A stretch of DNA of 64,000 nt from Bathynomus jamesi (GCA_023014485.1 JAJOZX010001072.1:269001-333000), one strand, 5' to 3'; counted from the first letter of the stretch, positions 32,971 to 45,691 are shown. The notes: a model not told the origin generated them from the letters alone. Program-made: numbers and translations.

Positions 32971-33730
32971 TATAATGTTATAATGTTTCAGACCAACAAA
33001 GACCCTAGGATCCACTCATGGCTGGTCCACCTAACTGTGTTCGTAATTGTGTATTGTGTATGTCCTCCGTGGTGGCGGAGGGGACCTACAATTTTACGTG
33101 GGTTCCGAACCACAAGAACATAAGAAATTTATGCGAAAACTGCCTATACATTGGCAACGACCAATTTTTACAAAACTAAATAATTATCAATATAAAACTA
33201 ATTAATTATCGATTTGAAACTAAAGATAGAATCTCTGGATCCAGAGGATCAAGTCATACTAGACTACCATCCACAAATATGTTACACTCTATATCTATTT
33301 ATAACCGACATGCAAATATATCAGATCCAAAGAATCCAGTCAATTTCATTACGGTATCCGACAATACTAGTACCTTGCCAACGAAAAATAAGTCACGGTC
33401 CATATCGATTGCGGACCAAGTCAAAATTTACAACCATATACATTAGGAGGAAAAGTGTACGTGTGGCTGTAAAGACTGTACAGTAATGTAGAAATGTGTG
33501 TGCACCCATTTTGGGTCTCCCATTTAAAGGTGTTTGTGGGGCAAGTGAAGATCATGAGTTTTTCAATATCTCACAGTACTATGGGGGGCACCGCTCGGCA
33601 GAGGAATCTCTTTAAATGGGGTGTGTAAGGACAGAGAGTATCCCCTAACCCAAGATGCTGCCTCCCTATATCCCACAACACTTGTGTTGAGCTGTGGGAT
33701 CTATCACCACAAAGTTTGGATTTTACTACC
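32963..33730. other. Unassigned segment, including a short dispersed repeat and possible CR1 3' UTR
   Basis: Position 33078-33117 (GGAGGGGACCTACAATTTTA, then CGTGGGTTCCGAACCAC) recurs at about 55236-55273. Next to CR1 copy B there is a hairpin, TCCCACA paired with TGTGGGA around AACAC/GTGTT (about 33675-33700). This may be CR1 3' UTR. No gene seen. Confidence 0.45.
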
Positions 33731-36540
33731 TTAAACTATACCCAATCTATCAACATATGCGTCTAATCGATTTTTAAACATGTTTATGGACGTGCTACTA
33801 ATTACTTCTACCGGCAAACTATTCCAGCTATTAACTATTCTATGCGTAAAAAAGTTTTTGGCAACTGCTGTCTCGAACCTTCTACTTGTCAACTTACACC
33901 CGTTATTTCTAGTCCTATTATATTGAGATATTTCGAAAAAGCTATCTCTATCTACGTTATCGAACCCACTCATAATTTTGAAAACCTGGATTAGATCACC
34001 CCTTAGCCTCCTGGTCTCGAGTGTTGTCAATTTTAACTCCTTAAGCCTATCCTCGTACGACTTTGATCTAAGCGACGGAATCATCTTAGTTGCTCGTCTT
34101 TGAACTCTTTCGATTTTCTCTATATCTTTGCGCATATGCGGATTCCAAAATTTGACCGCGTACTCCAAATGGGGTCTAACTAATGATTTATAAAGAGGAA
34201 CTATAATATCGCGCGATTTGTACTCAAAATTTCAAGCTATAAAACCTAACACTTTGTTCGCCTTATTGACCGCTGCTGTACTTTGTTTCGCTACTTTTAA
34301 ATCACCAGTGACTATAACTCCTAAATCTTTTTCCTGCTCTATGCTTGTTAAATCTTTCCCTGACATACTATACGCAAAATTACCATTACGCGAACCTATA
34401 TGCAAAATTTTGCACTTATCAACGTTAAATCTCATTTGCCATGTGACTGACCAATCAACGATTTTATTCAGATCTTCCTGGATTTTACCTCTGTCTTCGT
34501 CATTAATCGCCCTACCACCCAGCTTCGTGTCATCCGCAAACTTTGAAACTGTACTGACTAGGCCGACATCTAAATCGTTAATAACTTATATATAAGAAAA
34601 AGCAAGGGGCCCAATACAGAACCCTGAGGAACGCCACTCGCTACATTAGCCCAACACGACTCCGCTCCATCAACGACCACCCTCTGTTTCCTACCTCGCA
34701 ACCATTCTTCTAGCCAATTTATTACTACACCCCTGATTCCATGAGCCTTAGTTTTATCAATGAGTCTTTTGTGCGGCACGGTGTCAAACGCTTTTTGAAA
34801 ATCTAAATACACTACATCAACCGCCCGATGTCTATCGTAAACGTCAACCACGGTTTGGAAAAATTCTAAAAGATTAGTTAAGCAAGATTTGTTTCGCCTA
34901 AAACCGTGCTGCGTATTTCTAACTAGTTTATGCACTTCTAAGTGTTCGACTGTACGATCCCTAATTATTGATTCCAGTAGCTTACCTACAACAGACGTTA
35001 AACTGATTGGCCTATAATTTCCCGCCGCACCTTTATCGCCTTTCTTAAAGATAGGTGTTACGTTTGCTAACTTGAAATTATCTGGTACGCACCCCTCAGA
35101 AATAGACGCATTAAAAATCTTTGTTAGCGGCACAACAATGCTATCTTTTAATTCTTTTAGTTGTTTTGGATATATGGAATCCAGCCCCGGTGATTTACGC
35201 GTTTTCATTTTATCAATATAGCGCATTACTTCCCCTTCACTAACCACGATATTATCCAAAATATTACCATTATCAAAAGGTATTATGTCTATGACCGTAG
35301 GGATATTCGTTACTTCTTCTATAGTAAAAACTGACGTAAAAAATTCGTTTAGCAAAGTAGCTATTTCCTTGTTTTCAGAAACTAGATCTCCGTTTACATT
35401 TTTCAAAGGCCCCAAGACACTTTTTACTGGATTTCTATTATTGACGTATTGAAAAAATCGCTTGGGGTTTTCTTTACCGTCACGAACTATGGAGATTTCA
35501 AATTCGCGCTTGGACTTTTTTATTACACTTTTCGCTTCACGCCTCAGAGATATGTAGTTGTTTCGTAACAACAGATTATCTTTATCGCACTTATATAGCC
35601 TATAAGCCCTATCTCTACTCTTTATAATGTCTCCTACTCTAGAAGTAAATCACAAGGGGTTGTTGTTTACTTTCGCACGCTTAATTTTGTACGGTACACA
35701 TTCCTCATTTATAGTCCTAAATACCATTTCGAACGATTCCCACATTAGTTTTGCGTTGGAGTTCCCCATTACGTTTTCCCAATTAACGAGTGACAATTTA
35801 TTTCGAAATTCACTGAAGTCTGCGTGCTGGAAGTTAGGAATTTTAGTCGAGTTAGTTGGTTTCGAGTGACTTACTGAGAGAACAAACTCTACCATATTGT
35901 GATCGCTATTACTTAACGGTTCTATTACTTGAAGATCAGTAATTAGCCTATCATCCGTAGTTATTACTAAATCTAAAATACTGTCCAACCTCGTAGGTTC
36001 CCCAACCTTTTGAGTAAGAAAGCTATCCTCGAGAAAATTAACTAAACGATTACCTTCTGCGTCTCCCTGCGTTGTATCGTAATTCACGTTAGCGCAATTA
36101 AAGTCACCCATGACTAAAGCCTGCTCACTACCGATTATTCTCTTTAGTTCACGATATAACGCTTCGTCCGTATCAGCTGTTTGATTAGGGGGCCTATATA
36201 TAACCGCAACAAGAAGTTTCACATCGTTCAATTTAAGTTCTGCTATAGTCGAATCTATCGGTTCTGGAATTGTGTGCTTTACTTCTATAACGTTCGCAAT
36301 ATTATCTTTGATATACAACATAACACCGCCTCCTCGCCTACCTATTCTGTTTTTAACAAAATCTATAACCTTTAATTTGATACTCCCCTACAAAGTCACA
36401 TGTTTCAGTGCTAAGCCACGATTCACTTATCGCAATTACATCATAGTCTTTACAAGCAATTGCAGAAAAAAATTCGTTTATTTTATTTCGTAGGCTACGA
36501 GCATTTAGGGATATAACCTTCAAATTGTTTGTAACTACGA
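33731..36540 (-). pseudogene. CR1 ORF2, copy B: APE endonuclease and reverse transcriptase
   Basis: Endonuclease start SLNARSLRNKINEFFS and ISESWLSTE (36353-36733), then YRPPNQTADTDEALYREL, MGDFNCANVNYD and SNSDHNMVEFVLS (35650-36321). Reverse transcriptase: SPGLDSIYPKQLKEL, NVTPIFKKGDKGAAGNYRP, VVYLDFQKAFDTVPHKR (first catalytic Asp) and ASGVPQGSVLGPLLFLIY (34570-35571). A short insertion near 34585 shifts the frame just before the F-ADD block (FADDTKLGG, about 34535). The thumb is at 34232-34435 and the C-terminus at 33731-34168 (RRATKMIPSLRSKSYEDRL). About four frame breaks in total. Confidence 0.88.
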
Positions 36541-36619
36541 CACCTTCGCGAACGCAGGGGAAATTTGTAGAATTTACGCTGGGACTGTTCGAGTTACGGC
36601 AGCCTGAAAAGAGGAGAGT

Positions 36620-37507
36620 ATTATGAAATATTCTTCCTAAACGCGCAGCTCGAACGTCATTAAGATGAAGTCCATCTTCGAGGAACAAGTCCCTCCTGCC
36701 GTAGAAACTGTTCCAAAAATTCGCAAAATGCACTCCTTCCTGTTGGCAAAGAGACTTTAGGTTATTGTTAATATAGGTCGCCTTGCTGTAGAAATCGTTA
36801 CGTTGGATAATTCGAGAAGTATCCTGTTAAAACGATCTTATTAGTTTTCTCTCCTTTAGTCGCTCTAGTAAGTCCCTGTACCTAGCCATCAGTTCTTCCG
36901 ATCTAGAATTTAAAACGTTATTAGTACCGACATGAATAACATACGTTGTGTCCTCGGCGGTATCATCTGTAAAATGGTCAACACTATTAGTTATATCCTC
37001 CACCCTTGCACCAGGGTAGCAGTAACGGCGCCTACGACGAGGGTTTCTCCCACAGAATTCCTCGAGCTGTCCTCGAACAATGGAATCGCCAACGAGTCGT
37101 ATTTCCGGTTCATCAGCATCATCGAAACCTAAAACAGAAAACTTATTGCTTGTTATTACTGGTAGACAAGTCTTAGGTTTTCTAAATGGGGCTCCATTAC
37201 GCACTCGAATGAAGGGTTGGGAACTAGGGGAAGAGAGAGGGCTATTAATACTATTTATATTATTAGTAAAAACTGAGGCAGGAGGGGTCGTAACTGGAGT
37301 CTCAAGGGATTCCAATTTTGTCGTGAGAAGCATCACGCTTTCTTGAAGCCTCACCCTGGCCTCCCTCTGACGTTCTAATTCTTTCCTCAGGACTTCCATG
37401 CTTGAGCACCACCTGCAAACTAACTGTTCATTATTATTAGCCATTGTAAACGCGTAAGCGGCAAATTTCCCTTCACAGCGACTGCAAGTACTTGACGGGG
37501 GTGCCAT
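36620..37507 (-). pseudogene. CR1 ORF1, copy B: zinc-binding N-terminus, coiled coil and SGNH esterase
   Basis: The ATG at 37505-37507 starts MAPPSSTCSRCEGKF; a CxxC...CxxC (CSRC, CRWC) zinc-binding head is followed by a coiled-coil-like stretch (EVLRKELERQREARVRLQ) and then the esterase: GDSIVRG, HVGTNN, and after a frameshift near 36830 DGLHLND. Downstream of the esterase the frame runs into the ORF2 endonuclease without a stop, where copy A has an ORF1 stop at 14538; this fusion is probably a product of the frameshift. Confidence 0.85.
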
Positions 37508-37640
37508 GCTTTTAATTAGTTAAAAAACAAAAAAAAAACACAAAACGAGCGTTTGGAAATTAATAAATTACAACGTAGGTCTACCGCGTGCTTATTGTGC
37601 CGTCACCCGCGAAAACCCGCAAAATTGTTCTTAAAGAAAC

Positions 37641-38150
37641 GCAGAAACAGGTTCTTGTAACACAATTTTATGCTAAATGAATATACAGTATATTTAAGCT
37701 ACCGACGAAAGATATGTCAAAGAAAAAGTATTAAATGAAACTTATCTGCCCGCTGTTTACTGACTTAATCCTTTTTTCCCACGGTAGGTGACCCTTCTGG
37801 AGGTCAGGTAGTGTGTGAAGGAAAAATGAACCTTAAGAAACCTCGTTTCTGATAGATTTGAAAAACAACAACAGGCAAACCAAGGGAATTTCAACCTTAT
37901 GAAACCTCGTGTAATAATAGATTCGGGAACAAACAAGGCAATAGCCTTGGTTTACTCAAGTAATACAATAATGAATAAATTCAATAAATGAATATATTCG
38001 TTAATGAATGATTAGTAACACGAAGTAATTTAGTTAAGAATGCACCAAACACTTTTTTTTTTTTTTTTAAAGACACTTAAATGAAAACCACTTATTCACT
38101 TGGTAAAACTTGACACTCGATAAAACACGTCTGTTCACAAGGAAAGACTG

Positions 38151-38154
<4 letters not shown>
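37641..38154. other. Unassigned AT-rich segment
   Basis: Between CR1 copy B and a TA tract. A motif AACCTTAAGAAACCTCG / AACCTTATGAAACCTCG occurs twice (about 37828 and 37889). A T16 run lies at about 38053. No gene seen. Confidence 0.5.

Positions 38155-38200
<46 letters not shown>
38155..38200. repeat. (TA)n microsatellite
   Basis: Uninterrupted TA run that is the insertion target of the hAT at 38201. Confidence 0.95.
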
Positions 38201-38203
<3 letters not shown>

Positions 38204-39508
38204 TGATGTAGGTCACATCCGCATCCGCATCCGCATCCGCGGAACATCCGCACATTTTCTCGCATCCGCATCGCACCCGCATCCGCACTTTGGACTGCGG
38301 ATGTCGTGCGGATGTGGACCGTTGAGATAAAATGTCATTAATAACGGAAATTATCAAATTCTACTATATTATAGAACTAGTTCATTGTGCGCAAAAGTGA
38401 TGCAAGCGACAAGACAGAGGCTGTTCTTGTATGAATTACTCTCTTGCAACCTACTTAGATCCACGTTACAAAGCTAAGTTATTTTCACCTAGTACATTAG
38501 AACGAGTTAAATCATCACTTGGCAAAGCAGTTGAAGAGCTTCAATCTCTTGAATCTGTCGCTTCGCCACCCACCAAAAGAATAAAAGTTTCAGTGACAGA
38601 ACCAACACCTTCAACAAGCAAATCTATCACAGAATCTGTCTCTCAGTTTCTTGAGTCAAGCAGCAATGACGAGACCTACGCGATGTCAAAAGATGTAGTA
38701 AAAATGATCGAGAGCTATCACCAAGAAAAACGCCTGGCTGCATGTGACAATCCTATTAGTTGGTGGAAAAATACGCAGAATATCTATCCATACTTGAGTA
38801 AACTTGCAAGGAAACATTTAGCCTGTCCTCCAACAAACGTACCAAGCGAGAGATTATTTTAGCAGTGCTGGATTAATATATGATGAAAAGAGAAACAGAC
38901 TGGCAGCAGAAAAGGCAGAAAAATTAATGTTCCTTAAGCATAACCTTCCTATAATTAAGTTTGAACATTAAACGATGAACATCTTAGTTTACTTTATTTT
39001 AATTACTCATTTATAAATATGCCTAATAAAACTTTAAACTTTAATATAAATAGTTATGAAGCTAATTAAAGATCTCTTCTATAAGGGTGGAGGTTGGGGA
39101 AAGAGGTCGGTGGGGTGCATTTGAGTTGGGTTCACGTCCCGCATCCTGGTAACACAATTATGGTTTCTAATTGTGGCTGAAACTCAACAAAATATAACGA
39201 ATTTATTTGCAGACGAATTCACTAATTGATTTCTATATTAGTTAGATGCTTGATATTATTTTATATGTTCAGAGAAAAGTACAGCAATTATTGTACAATT
39301 AATCAATTATACTACATTATAGCTACAGCTCTCTCTATATAATAACTTATTATATACGTTAAACACAACAAATCTCGAATATATCCTAAAAAATAACGAA
39401 AATGTAGACATCCGCATCCGCATCCGCATCCGCGGATGTTGAAATCAAACATCCTCATCTGCATCCGCATCCGCGGATGTGAAAAAAATGACATCCGCTA
39501 CATCACTA
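38201..39508 (+). mobile_element. Internally deleted hAT transposon with CATCCG subterminal arrays
   Basis: Starts TAGTGATGTAGG and ends CTACATCACTA. The flanks are ATATATAT on both sides, consistent with an 8-bp duplication but uninformative inside TA repeats. Hexamer arrays (CATCCG with GCGGATG inverted) lie at 38216-38320 and 39408-39500. At 1.3 kb it lacks most of a transposase. Confidence 0.9.
38431..38971 (+). pseudogene. hAT transposase C-terminal remnant, one frameshift
   Basis: The frame starting at 38431 reads LATYLDPRYKAKLF, a serine-rich linker, ISWWKNTQNIYPYLSKLARK and TNVPSERLF. An extra T after TTATTT shifts the frame; in the next frame the dimerisation motif continues (SSAGLIYDEKRNRL) to a TAA at 38969-38971. 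This is the end of a ZBED1-like hAT transposase. The BED finger and most of the catalytic core are missing. Confidence 0.85.
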
Positions 39509-39528
39509 ATATATATATATATATATAC
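39509..39528. repeat. (TA)n microsatellite
   Basis: Short TA run on the right of the hAT element. Confidence 0.9.
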
Positions 39529-39720
39529 AATACCACTAAACTACGCTGGGGTGCTGATCGAGAGATCGTGAGTTCGAATCCGAGCGAGGACTTCGTAATC
39601 TCTTAGGCCCGTAGTGGGGTGTGGTTCGCGTTCCACTTTAAGCTGTAGGCCTAAGGTGGTGCGACAAGCATGACTTTCGTCAGAATAAAGAATTCGGGGA
39701 GCAGCATAACGCATAACTTA
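39529..39720 (+). repeat. Possible tRNA-derived SINE
   Basis: GTGAGTTCGAATCCGAGCG at about 39569-39587 is a good B-box with T-arm. An anticodon-arm-like GATCGAGAGATC precedes it. The left part does not fold as a full tRNA. The following 130 bases have no poly-A tail. Confidence 0.4.
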
Positions 39721-40368
39721 TCTCTATTCAATTCACCACCACATTACAACATGTGAGTAGTTTCATACAAATTTAGAGCCATTGAGCCTTCTACACTTAT
39801 TTTAAATTCACTATTCGACTAAATTTTGAGAGATGCTTCATGAATTTGAGTTTTATTGCCTACGGTTATCAAGATTAAAATCTTGACAGTTTTGTGATTT
39901 TCATAAATTAACAATCTTACTAACTTTTTCCTCGATTATTTGTACATGTAGATACTTATGTATATATTGGATGTGTATATTTTTGGGCGCACACACACAC
40001 ACACACACACACACGCAACAAAAGCAGTTTGAAGATTTATCTCATCTCACAACCGACTATAACCAAACACTTTGTACAGAATCAGAAGTTACTTATAATC
40101 ATGCTTGCTTTAGCACGGAGGTTTCCATATTGTTTTCTTATATCTGAGTCATCACTCAAGGAGCTGTTGGTGATTTAACTCAAATACTTAGCCCTAGAAA
40201 GCCAGCATGGCCTATTACAATAAAAGTACTCTTGTTTTTCGCGAAATTGTTTTTTTATTGTACGCAAATTAATTTTTATTATTGTTTAGTAACAATATAT
40301 TGTTTAATTCAATCTATAAATGTAATTTTCATTATGGGGTCACCTATACCCGACACCAATTACTGTAT
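39721..40368. other. Unassigned segment with a (CA)n tract
   Basis: A CA microsatellite lies at 39990-40013. The rest is AT-rich with no gene seen; the right end may belong to the LINE fragment that hosts the next MITE. Confidence 0.45.
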
Positions 40369-40376
40369 GTGCGAAC

Positions 40377-40680
40377 TAGGGTTGCCAGACGTCCCGTATT
40401 TAACGGGACAGTCCCGCATTTGATCCAAAAATTCCGCGTCAAAATCCCGCGTTCAAAATTTTTAGGGATGAATTGATTTAGAATTTCAATATTATGGGTA
40501 ATAATTTCAATTTATTCACGATGTGTAATTGTTAAATACTATTGTAATAATTTTTTTCTAATTTTGTTTGTTGTAACCGTTGAAGAAATCTAGTTTCAAT
40601 TTGAAAAAAAATTTGGTCTTAAAAAAAACCTCAGAAAATTTTTTGTCCCGCATGGGCATTTGAAAAATCTGGCAACCCTA
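40377..40680. mobile_element. hAT MITE, 304 bp
   Basis: Ends TAGGGTTGCCAGA and TCTGGCAACCCTA are perfect inverts, and the 8-bp flanks GTGCGAAC (40369-40376 and 40681-40688) are identical. Subterminal CCCGC/GGGAC motifs repeat. No coding capacity. The perfect duplication suggests a fairly recent insertion. Confidence 0.95.
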
Positions 40681-40689
40681 GTGCGAACC

Positions 40690-40998
40690 CACACTAACCT
40701 TTTAGAATTAATTTCTTGTATTACCTCTTTTGGTTTACTTCTCATTTTGAAACTAATATCAGCCGACTGATTAGGGCTTTTGGGCTGGAATTTCCCCAAC
40801 TTTGGCTTTGTGACATTAAAAGAATATAATGGTTCTGTGCAGATAATTCGCAAATGTTTAGAAGACAATCCACGCCTTTTACAGAAGGACTTATTAATAT
40901 CATATTATTGGCGTAGACTAAGTTATTTATCTTCGTGTTATCTACACAACATCCAACGTTTTCCCTAAATGAAGCAATTAAACCATCAATATACAGTC
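40690..40998 (-). pseudogene. LINE reverse transcriptase fragment
   Basis: The minus-strand frame at 40742-41011 reads FRENVGCCVDNTKINNLVYAN and NMILISPSVKGVDCLLNICE, matching the region around the catalytic Y-ADD box of LINE reverse transcriptases; here ADD has become ANN, so the fragment is dead. Both sides are cut, by the hAT MITE and by the element at 40999. Confidence 0.7.
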
Positions 40999-43900
40999 TA
41001 GGGTGGATCACTTTTCACTTTTTTTTAAAACATTATAACTGGTCAAAGTTTTTCCCAAGATTTGGTTCAGTGGAAGTACACTGACACCATTTTTCCCAAA
41101 ATCGATCAATATTTAGGGGTCGCGCATCGACCTTGAAAATTTCAATTTTGGAAATTTGGCCAAATTGACAATTTTTTACTGAATAAAGATAAATCATCAA
41201 ATGACCATATTTTCTGAATCCTCTCCGTGAAAGAAATCCTCTCAGATACTTACCAAGTTGATCGGAGAAGTGGTTTAGAAGTTACACTCACCTAGAAATA
41301 ACATTAAAATTTAAAATACCGTATTTGTCCCCCGTTATGGACATAATCATAGCATCAGTAGCTGGCGCATCCTAAAATCCCAATCACACACACACGCTAT
41401 GTCTATGACCAATATTTTTACTAATCACAGTTTGCTTTTTACAGATCAACTGTGTCAATTGATTCTTGTTTGATAAGTCTAGACTTTAGTACAATGGATA
41501 AACTGTTAACAACCAGGAGTGGGAAGACTCTGAAAGTTACTTATTCTGGAAAAGAGAAAGCAGCAACAACAGCACCACCTTCTCTAAGGTCAGCCACGGA
41601 CGTCTTCTTAATTGGTCAGCCATCTTCCTCGATCGGTGGTGCCAAATTGCCAACCACCCATTAAGTTCTCCAGTACTTCTTCTATGCCAAGCAGGAAACT
41701 ACTGACAGGAAGGCCGCCGTAAAAGACACGGTGGCCAATGTTCTGGCATTTTGGAACATGGCACGTATAAAGACGATCACGAGGCGTAACTGCGAAAGAA
41801 AACTGGAGTTACTGTGGGAAGAGTGGCGCTCGCTGCAGAAGAGCAAGATGAGAGACAGTGACGCGGGAAAAGGCAGGGAGAAGTTTTCAGAAAATCTGAA
41901 CAAGCTCTGGGACATCGGAGTTCCAGATGCTATTGAAGAGATACAGAAAAGTCGACTGCTCTCAGACAACAACAAACAAGAAGATATTAAATTTTATGCG
42001 CCAGGCAACAATGAGTGGGAATGATAAAGTGTTCGTTGTCAAGAGAAAACGGCAACTCTCGAGACAACAATCTCGTGATGAGCCAGGCACCTCAAAAACG
42101 AAATTAGGAACCGAAGCTGAGAGCGACGATGAATCTATAGAAAGCAGATCATCGAGCAACTCCGAATCACAACTAGAACCACCATACCGACAGCCGAGAG
42201 AATCAACTGTATCAATCAGCCTTCCTCACCGCATCCTCAATGCACCGGCTGTTATTGAAGTGGCTGATCGCTTCCGGATGTCCAATAATCAGGTGTGTAT
42301 ATATCAGTAATGATCTTTCCTTGACAAAGATATAATAGACGTAACGACGGAAAATTTAGTGTTTATTTTGTCACATAAAAACCATACGCATCCTTGTCAA
42401 TTTCCTTTCAATTTCGCACATTGGTGGCAAGTGTCGTGGCGGCAGTCCTACGTTCGGCAGATCCGCCCGCAGACCTGGACAAATTCAGTATCTCACCGTG
42501 GAAGAGTGGCACATCGTTGTGAAGTGTCGACAGCTGTGCAGAAATCCTTCGTATCTCCGAGGCATGCTGTCGTCCACTGGGACGGTAAAGTAATCAAGGT
42601 CAGTTTTGCCCTCACCGTGGACGACAGTGAATTAACATGTTTCAGTGACGACAGTGGATTGACATATTCCAGTGGACGATAATGGATTGGCATGTATGAC
42701 ATACGTTTCAGGACTCTCTTGGATCATTGGAGCACCACCAGGCGATTCTCATCTCCGGAGCTCCCCAATGCACAGAAGGAAAGTTGCTGGCCGTTCCGAA
42801 TGTTGCTGACGGCACCGGTCTGTCCCAGGCCCAGGCGACCTTTCGTGCTCTCAAAGACTGGGGATGCGAGAACAACGTGATTGGACTGTGCTTCGACACA
42901 ACTTCCTCCAATACGGGGAGGGTGCAGGGTGCGGTGGTCCGGCTGGAGAACATGCTTGGTAAACCGCTCTTCCAGCTGGGCTGTCGCCATCACGTTATGG
43001 AGCTCATCGTGGGGGCAGTGGTCATCACCGCGTTTGGAAGAACCACAGCACCAACTGAACCTTTGTTCCAGTATCTGAGGAGAAGGTGAATTTCAAGTCT
43101 AAGGCGCATGTTTTCTCCAATGATTTTTTGCCTTCAGAACAATTGAGATATCAGCGTCCTTCTACTAATGATGTTAATCGCAGTCGAAAAGAGAAACTTC
43201 AGTCGTTTTCATGCAATATTTTCATAACTCCCCTTTCAGGTGGGACAAGCTCGACCTCTCGACTTATCGCGAGCTGGAGATCGAGCATTTGGCGGAGGTG
43301 ACGTGGCTGATGGAGCTCCGACATGAGGCAGTCAAGTTCCTCGGCACCGCTTCTGGTCTTGTCAGAGAAGACTACCGAGAAATGGCGGAGATTGCACTCC
43401 TGGTACTCGGGGCCCAGCCACGTCGTGGCACACACTTCATGCGCCCAGGAGCCTACCATCATGCGAGGTGGATGGCCAAGGTTGGTATTTTGAATTAGAA
43501 GTTAAATATTGTATTGCCTTCTGCAAACAGCCATTTGAAGTCCCTACCAGAAAAAAATAAGATAAATAATTTACCATTAAACAAACTTATATGGAGTGGT
43601 ATCGGTATTTATACATCACAGTGCGTATTCGTTTCAGATCATCTACTACACGAAGCTCCTGATGTTCAGCGGTCAGCTGGAGTTCGACGACGAGCTGGTA
43701 CAGAAACTTCAGAGAGTGGTACTATTTACTGCACTCCTCTACGCACCTGCCTGGCTGGCGGCTCCTGTCGCAGCTGATGCCCCGCTGAATGACCTTGTGT
43801 TGTACCAGCGTCTTCTGCAGTACAGGGCTGTGGATCGCGAGATTGCAGAGGCTTCACTGGCAGTGATCAGGCGGCACTTGTGGTATATGAGGCCTCAGAC

Positions 43901-44893
43901 CGTCGTTTTCGCCCTCTGCAGTGACAAAGTGGAAGACACTGTGAAGCACGAGATGGCAAAGAAGCTGTGCCGCCTCGCTGTGCCCGAGGACTTCACGTAT
44001 GACAACGTCTCGGTTGATGACACGACGCGCCTTCCGGACCTGATCGATGAGTCATCGTGGTTCGTGTTCACAGGCCTGCAGGTGTGCGCGTCTACGTGGC
44101 TCACTCTGCCGGTGAATAAGTGGGATCAAGATAAGAACTACTGTGATCTGAAGAATGTCATCTTGCATCTGAAAGTTACCAACGACGTGGCAGAGAGAGG
44201 GATAAAACTGATAGAAGATTACGCGAACACTGTCACAAAAGACGAGTCACAGCTGCAGGGTCTTCTTCAGCTCGTGGAAAAGAGCCGGAAAGAACTCGGT
44301 GACTTCAAGAAGTCGTCACTTGCCAAGATGACGTAGCGCAGAGGGAAAGGGAGTTAGCAGAGAGAGTACATGGCGCACGCCTTAAGATGACGCGTGTTCT
44401 AACCACGATTCATACAGTTTTTGAACCTAGTTAGGGGCACCGGAGTAAGTGCCTTTAGTGATATCGGTAAACCGTTTTAATACAAAATACATTTGATCTT
44501 TCCTTATTCGTTTTATCTTATCCTAAAAAGCAAACAATGGCAGACATCATATGGAGGTACGGGGACAAATACGGTATTTTAAATTTTAATGCTATCTCAA
44601 GGTGAGTATAACTTCTAAACCACTTGTCCTATCAACTTGGTAAGTATCTGAGAGGATTTCTTTCACTGAGAGGGTTCAGAAAATATGGTCATTTGATGAT
44701 TTATCTTTATTCAGTAAAAAATTGTCAATTTGGCAAAATTTCCAAAATTGAAATTTTCAAGGTCGACGCGCGACCCCTAAATATTGATCGATTTTGGTAA
44801 AAATGGTGTCAGTGTACTTCCACTGAACCAAATCATGGGAAAAACTTTGACCAGCTATAATTTTTAACAAGAAGTGAAAAGTGATCCACCCTA
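40999..44893 (+). mobile_element. 3.9-kb DNA transposon with ~340-bp inverted repeats, superfamily unknown
   Basis: The left end TAGGGTGGATCACTTTTCAC and its complement at the right are nearly perfect, and the inverted repeats continue for about 340 bp with about 90 percent identity (shared blocks GATTTATCTTTATTCAGT, CAATATTTAGGGGTCG, AATACCGTATTTGTCCCC). A plus-strand multi-exon gene lies inside. No clear target duplication is visible (left flank ATACAGTC, right flank AATTATAC). Confidence 0.85.
41494..44335 (+). pseudogene. Multi-exon transposase-like protein of the 3.9-kb element
   Basis: I do not recognise a named family, though similar proteins recur in invertebrates. Exon 1 (ATG 41494, MDKLLTTRSGKTLKVTY) has an in-frame TAA near 41662, then a frameshift near 42013, and ends at a likely donor after RFRMSNNQ (CAG|GTGTGT, about 42293). 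Later exons: about 42430-42550 (AAVLRSADPPADLDKFSISP), about 42720-43088 (GLCFDTTSSNTGRVQGAV, then GCRHHVMEL), about 43240-43480 (WDKLDLSTYRELEIEHLAE), and 43630-44335 (RPQTVVFALCSDKVED, VTNDVAERGIKLIEDY, stop at 44333-44335). The D in FDTTSSN and E in AERG are candidates for the acidic residues of an RNase-H-fold transposase. The gene is nearly intact but broken in exon 1. Confidence 0.65.
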
Positions 44894-44922
44894 AATTATA
44901 CACCTTAAATAGTCATTTTTTC

Positions 44923-45184
<262 letters not shown>

Positions 45185-45186
<2 letters not shown>

Positions 45187-45657
45187 CAGTTAGCGTAATT
45201 AATATTGATCCCCGTAATTTTTCCCATGATTTGCAGATAAAGGTATATTTTAAGGATAAATAAAACAGTTAGCACTGTGGGGTTCTGTGTGAGAAATAGG
45301 CTTGCTCCTAAGTACTAGTCATAAATTTTCGGGTATTTTCTTTACCAGTAGTGATATTACAGGTTAAATGTTCTGCAGTTTAACCCCGATAGTCTTCTGT
45401 CTCCAACAACCTATGGAAGAAGTTTAAGCAACAGATAACTCATTTTCACCTCAGTAACCCAATATGCTTTCAAAAATAAGGTTGTTTGGGAAACCACTCT
45501 ATCCTTTTAACCAGTTTATTAAGTGATATCAGCTTTTCAGATCAATAACCACTGTACATTATAAAGGAATATATAAAATTACAAAACCAAACTGGTTTAA
45601 TGAACACTCTTTTGGTGCAGATGAAGTTTGACAATCTGGACACACACACACACACAC

Positions 45658-45691
<34 letters not shown>

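Larger units (their letters stand above)
33731..37640 (-). mobile_element. CR1-type LINE, copy B, nearly full length
   Basis: Minus-strand LINE with ORF1 starting at 37507, both enzymatic domains of ORF2 and a stop at 33731. The 5' UTR probably extends to about 37640. It is the best CR1 copy in the window and the reference for copy A. A small number of frameshifts are the main damage, so it is a relatively young insertion. Confidence 0.9.

Noticed and set aside
33675..33700. Transcription terminator hairpin
   Set aside because: The hairpin is real, but the DNA is eukaryotic and bacterial-type terminators do not apply; it may belong to CR1 3' UTR.
36353..36733. Natural ORF1-ORF2 fusion in CR1 copy B
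   Set aside because: Copy A keeps an ORF1 stop at the equivalent place; the fusion follows a frameshift in copy B.
42359..42682. Separate gene inside the 3.9-kb element
   Set aside because: Intron and exon sequence of the same transposase-like gene read in a mixture of frames.
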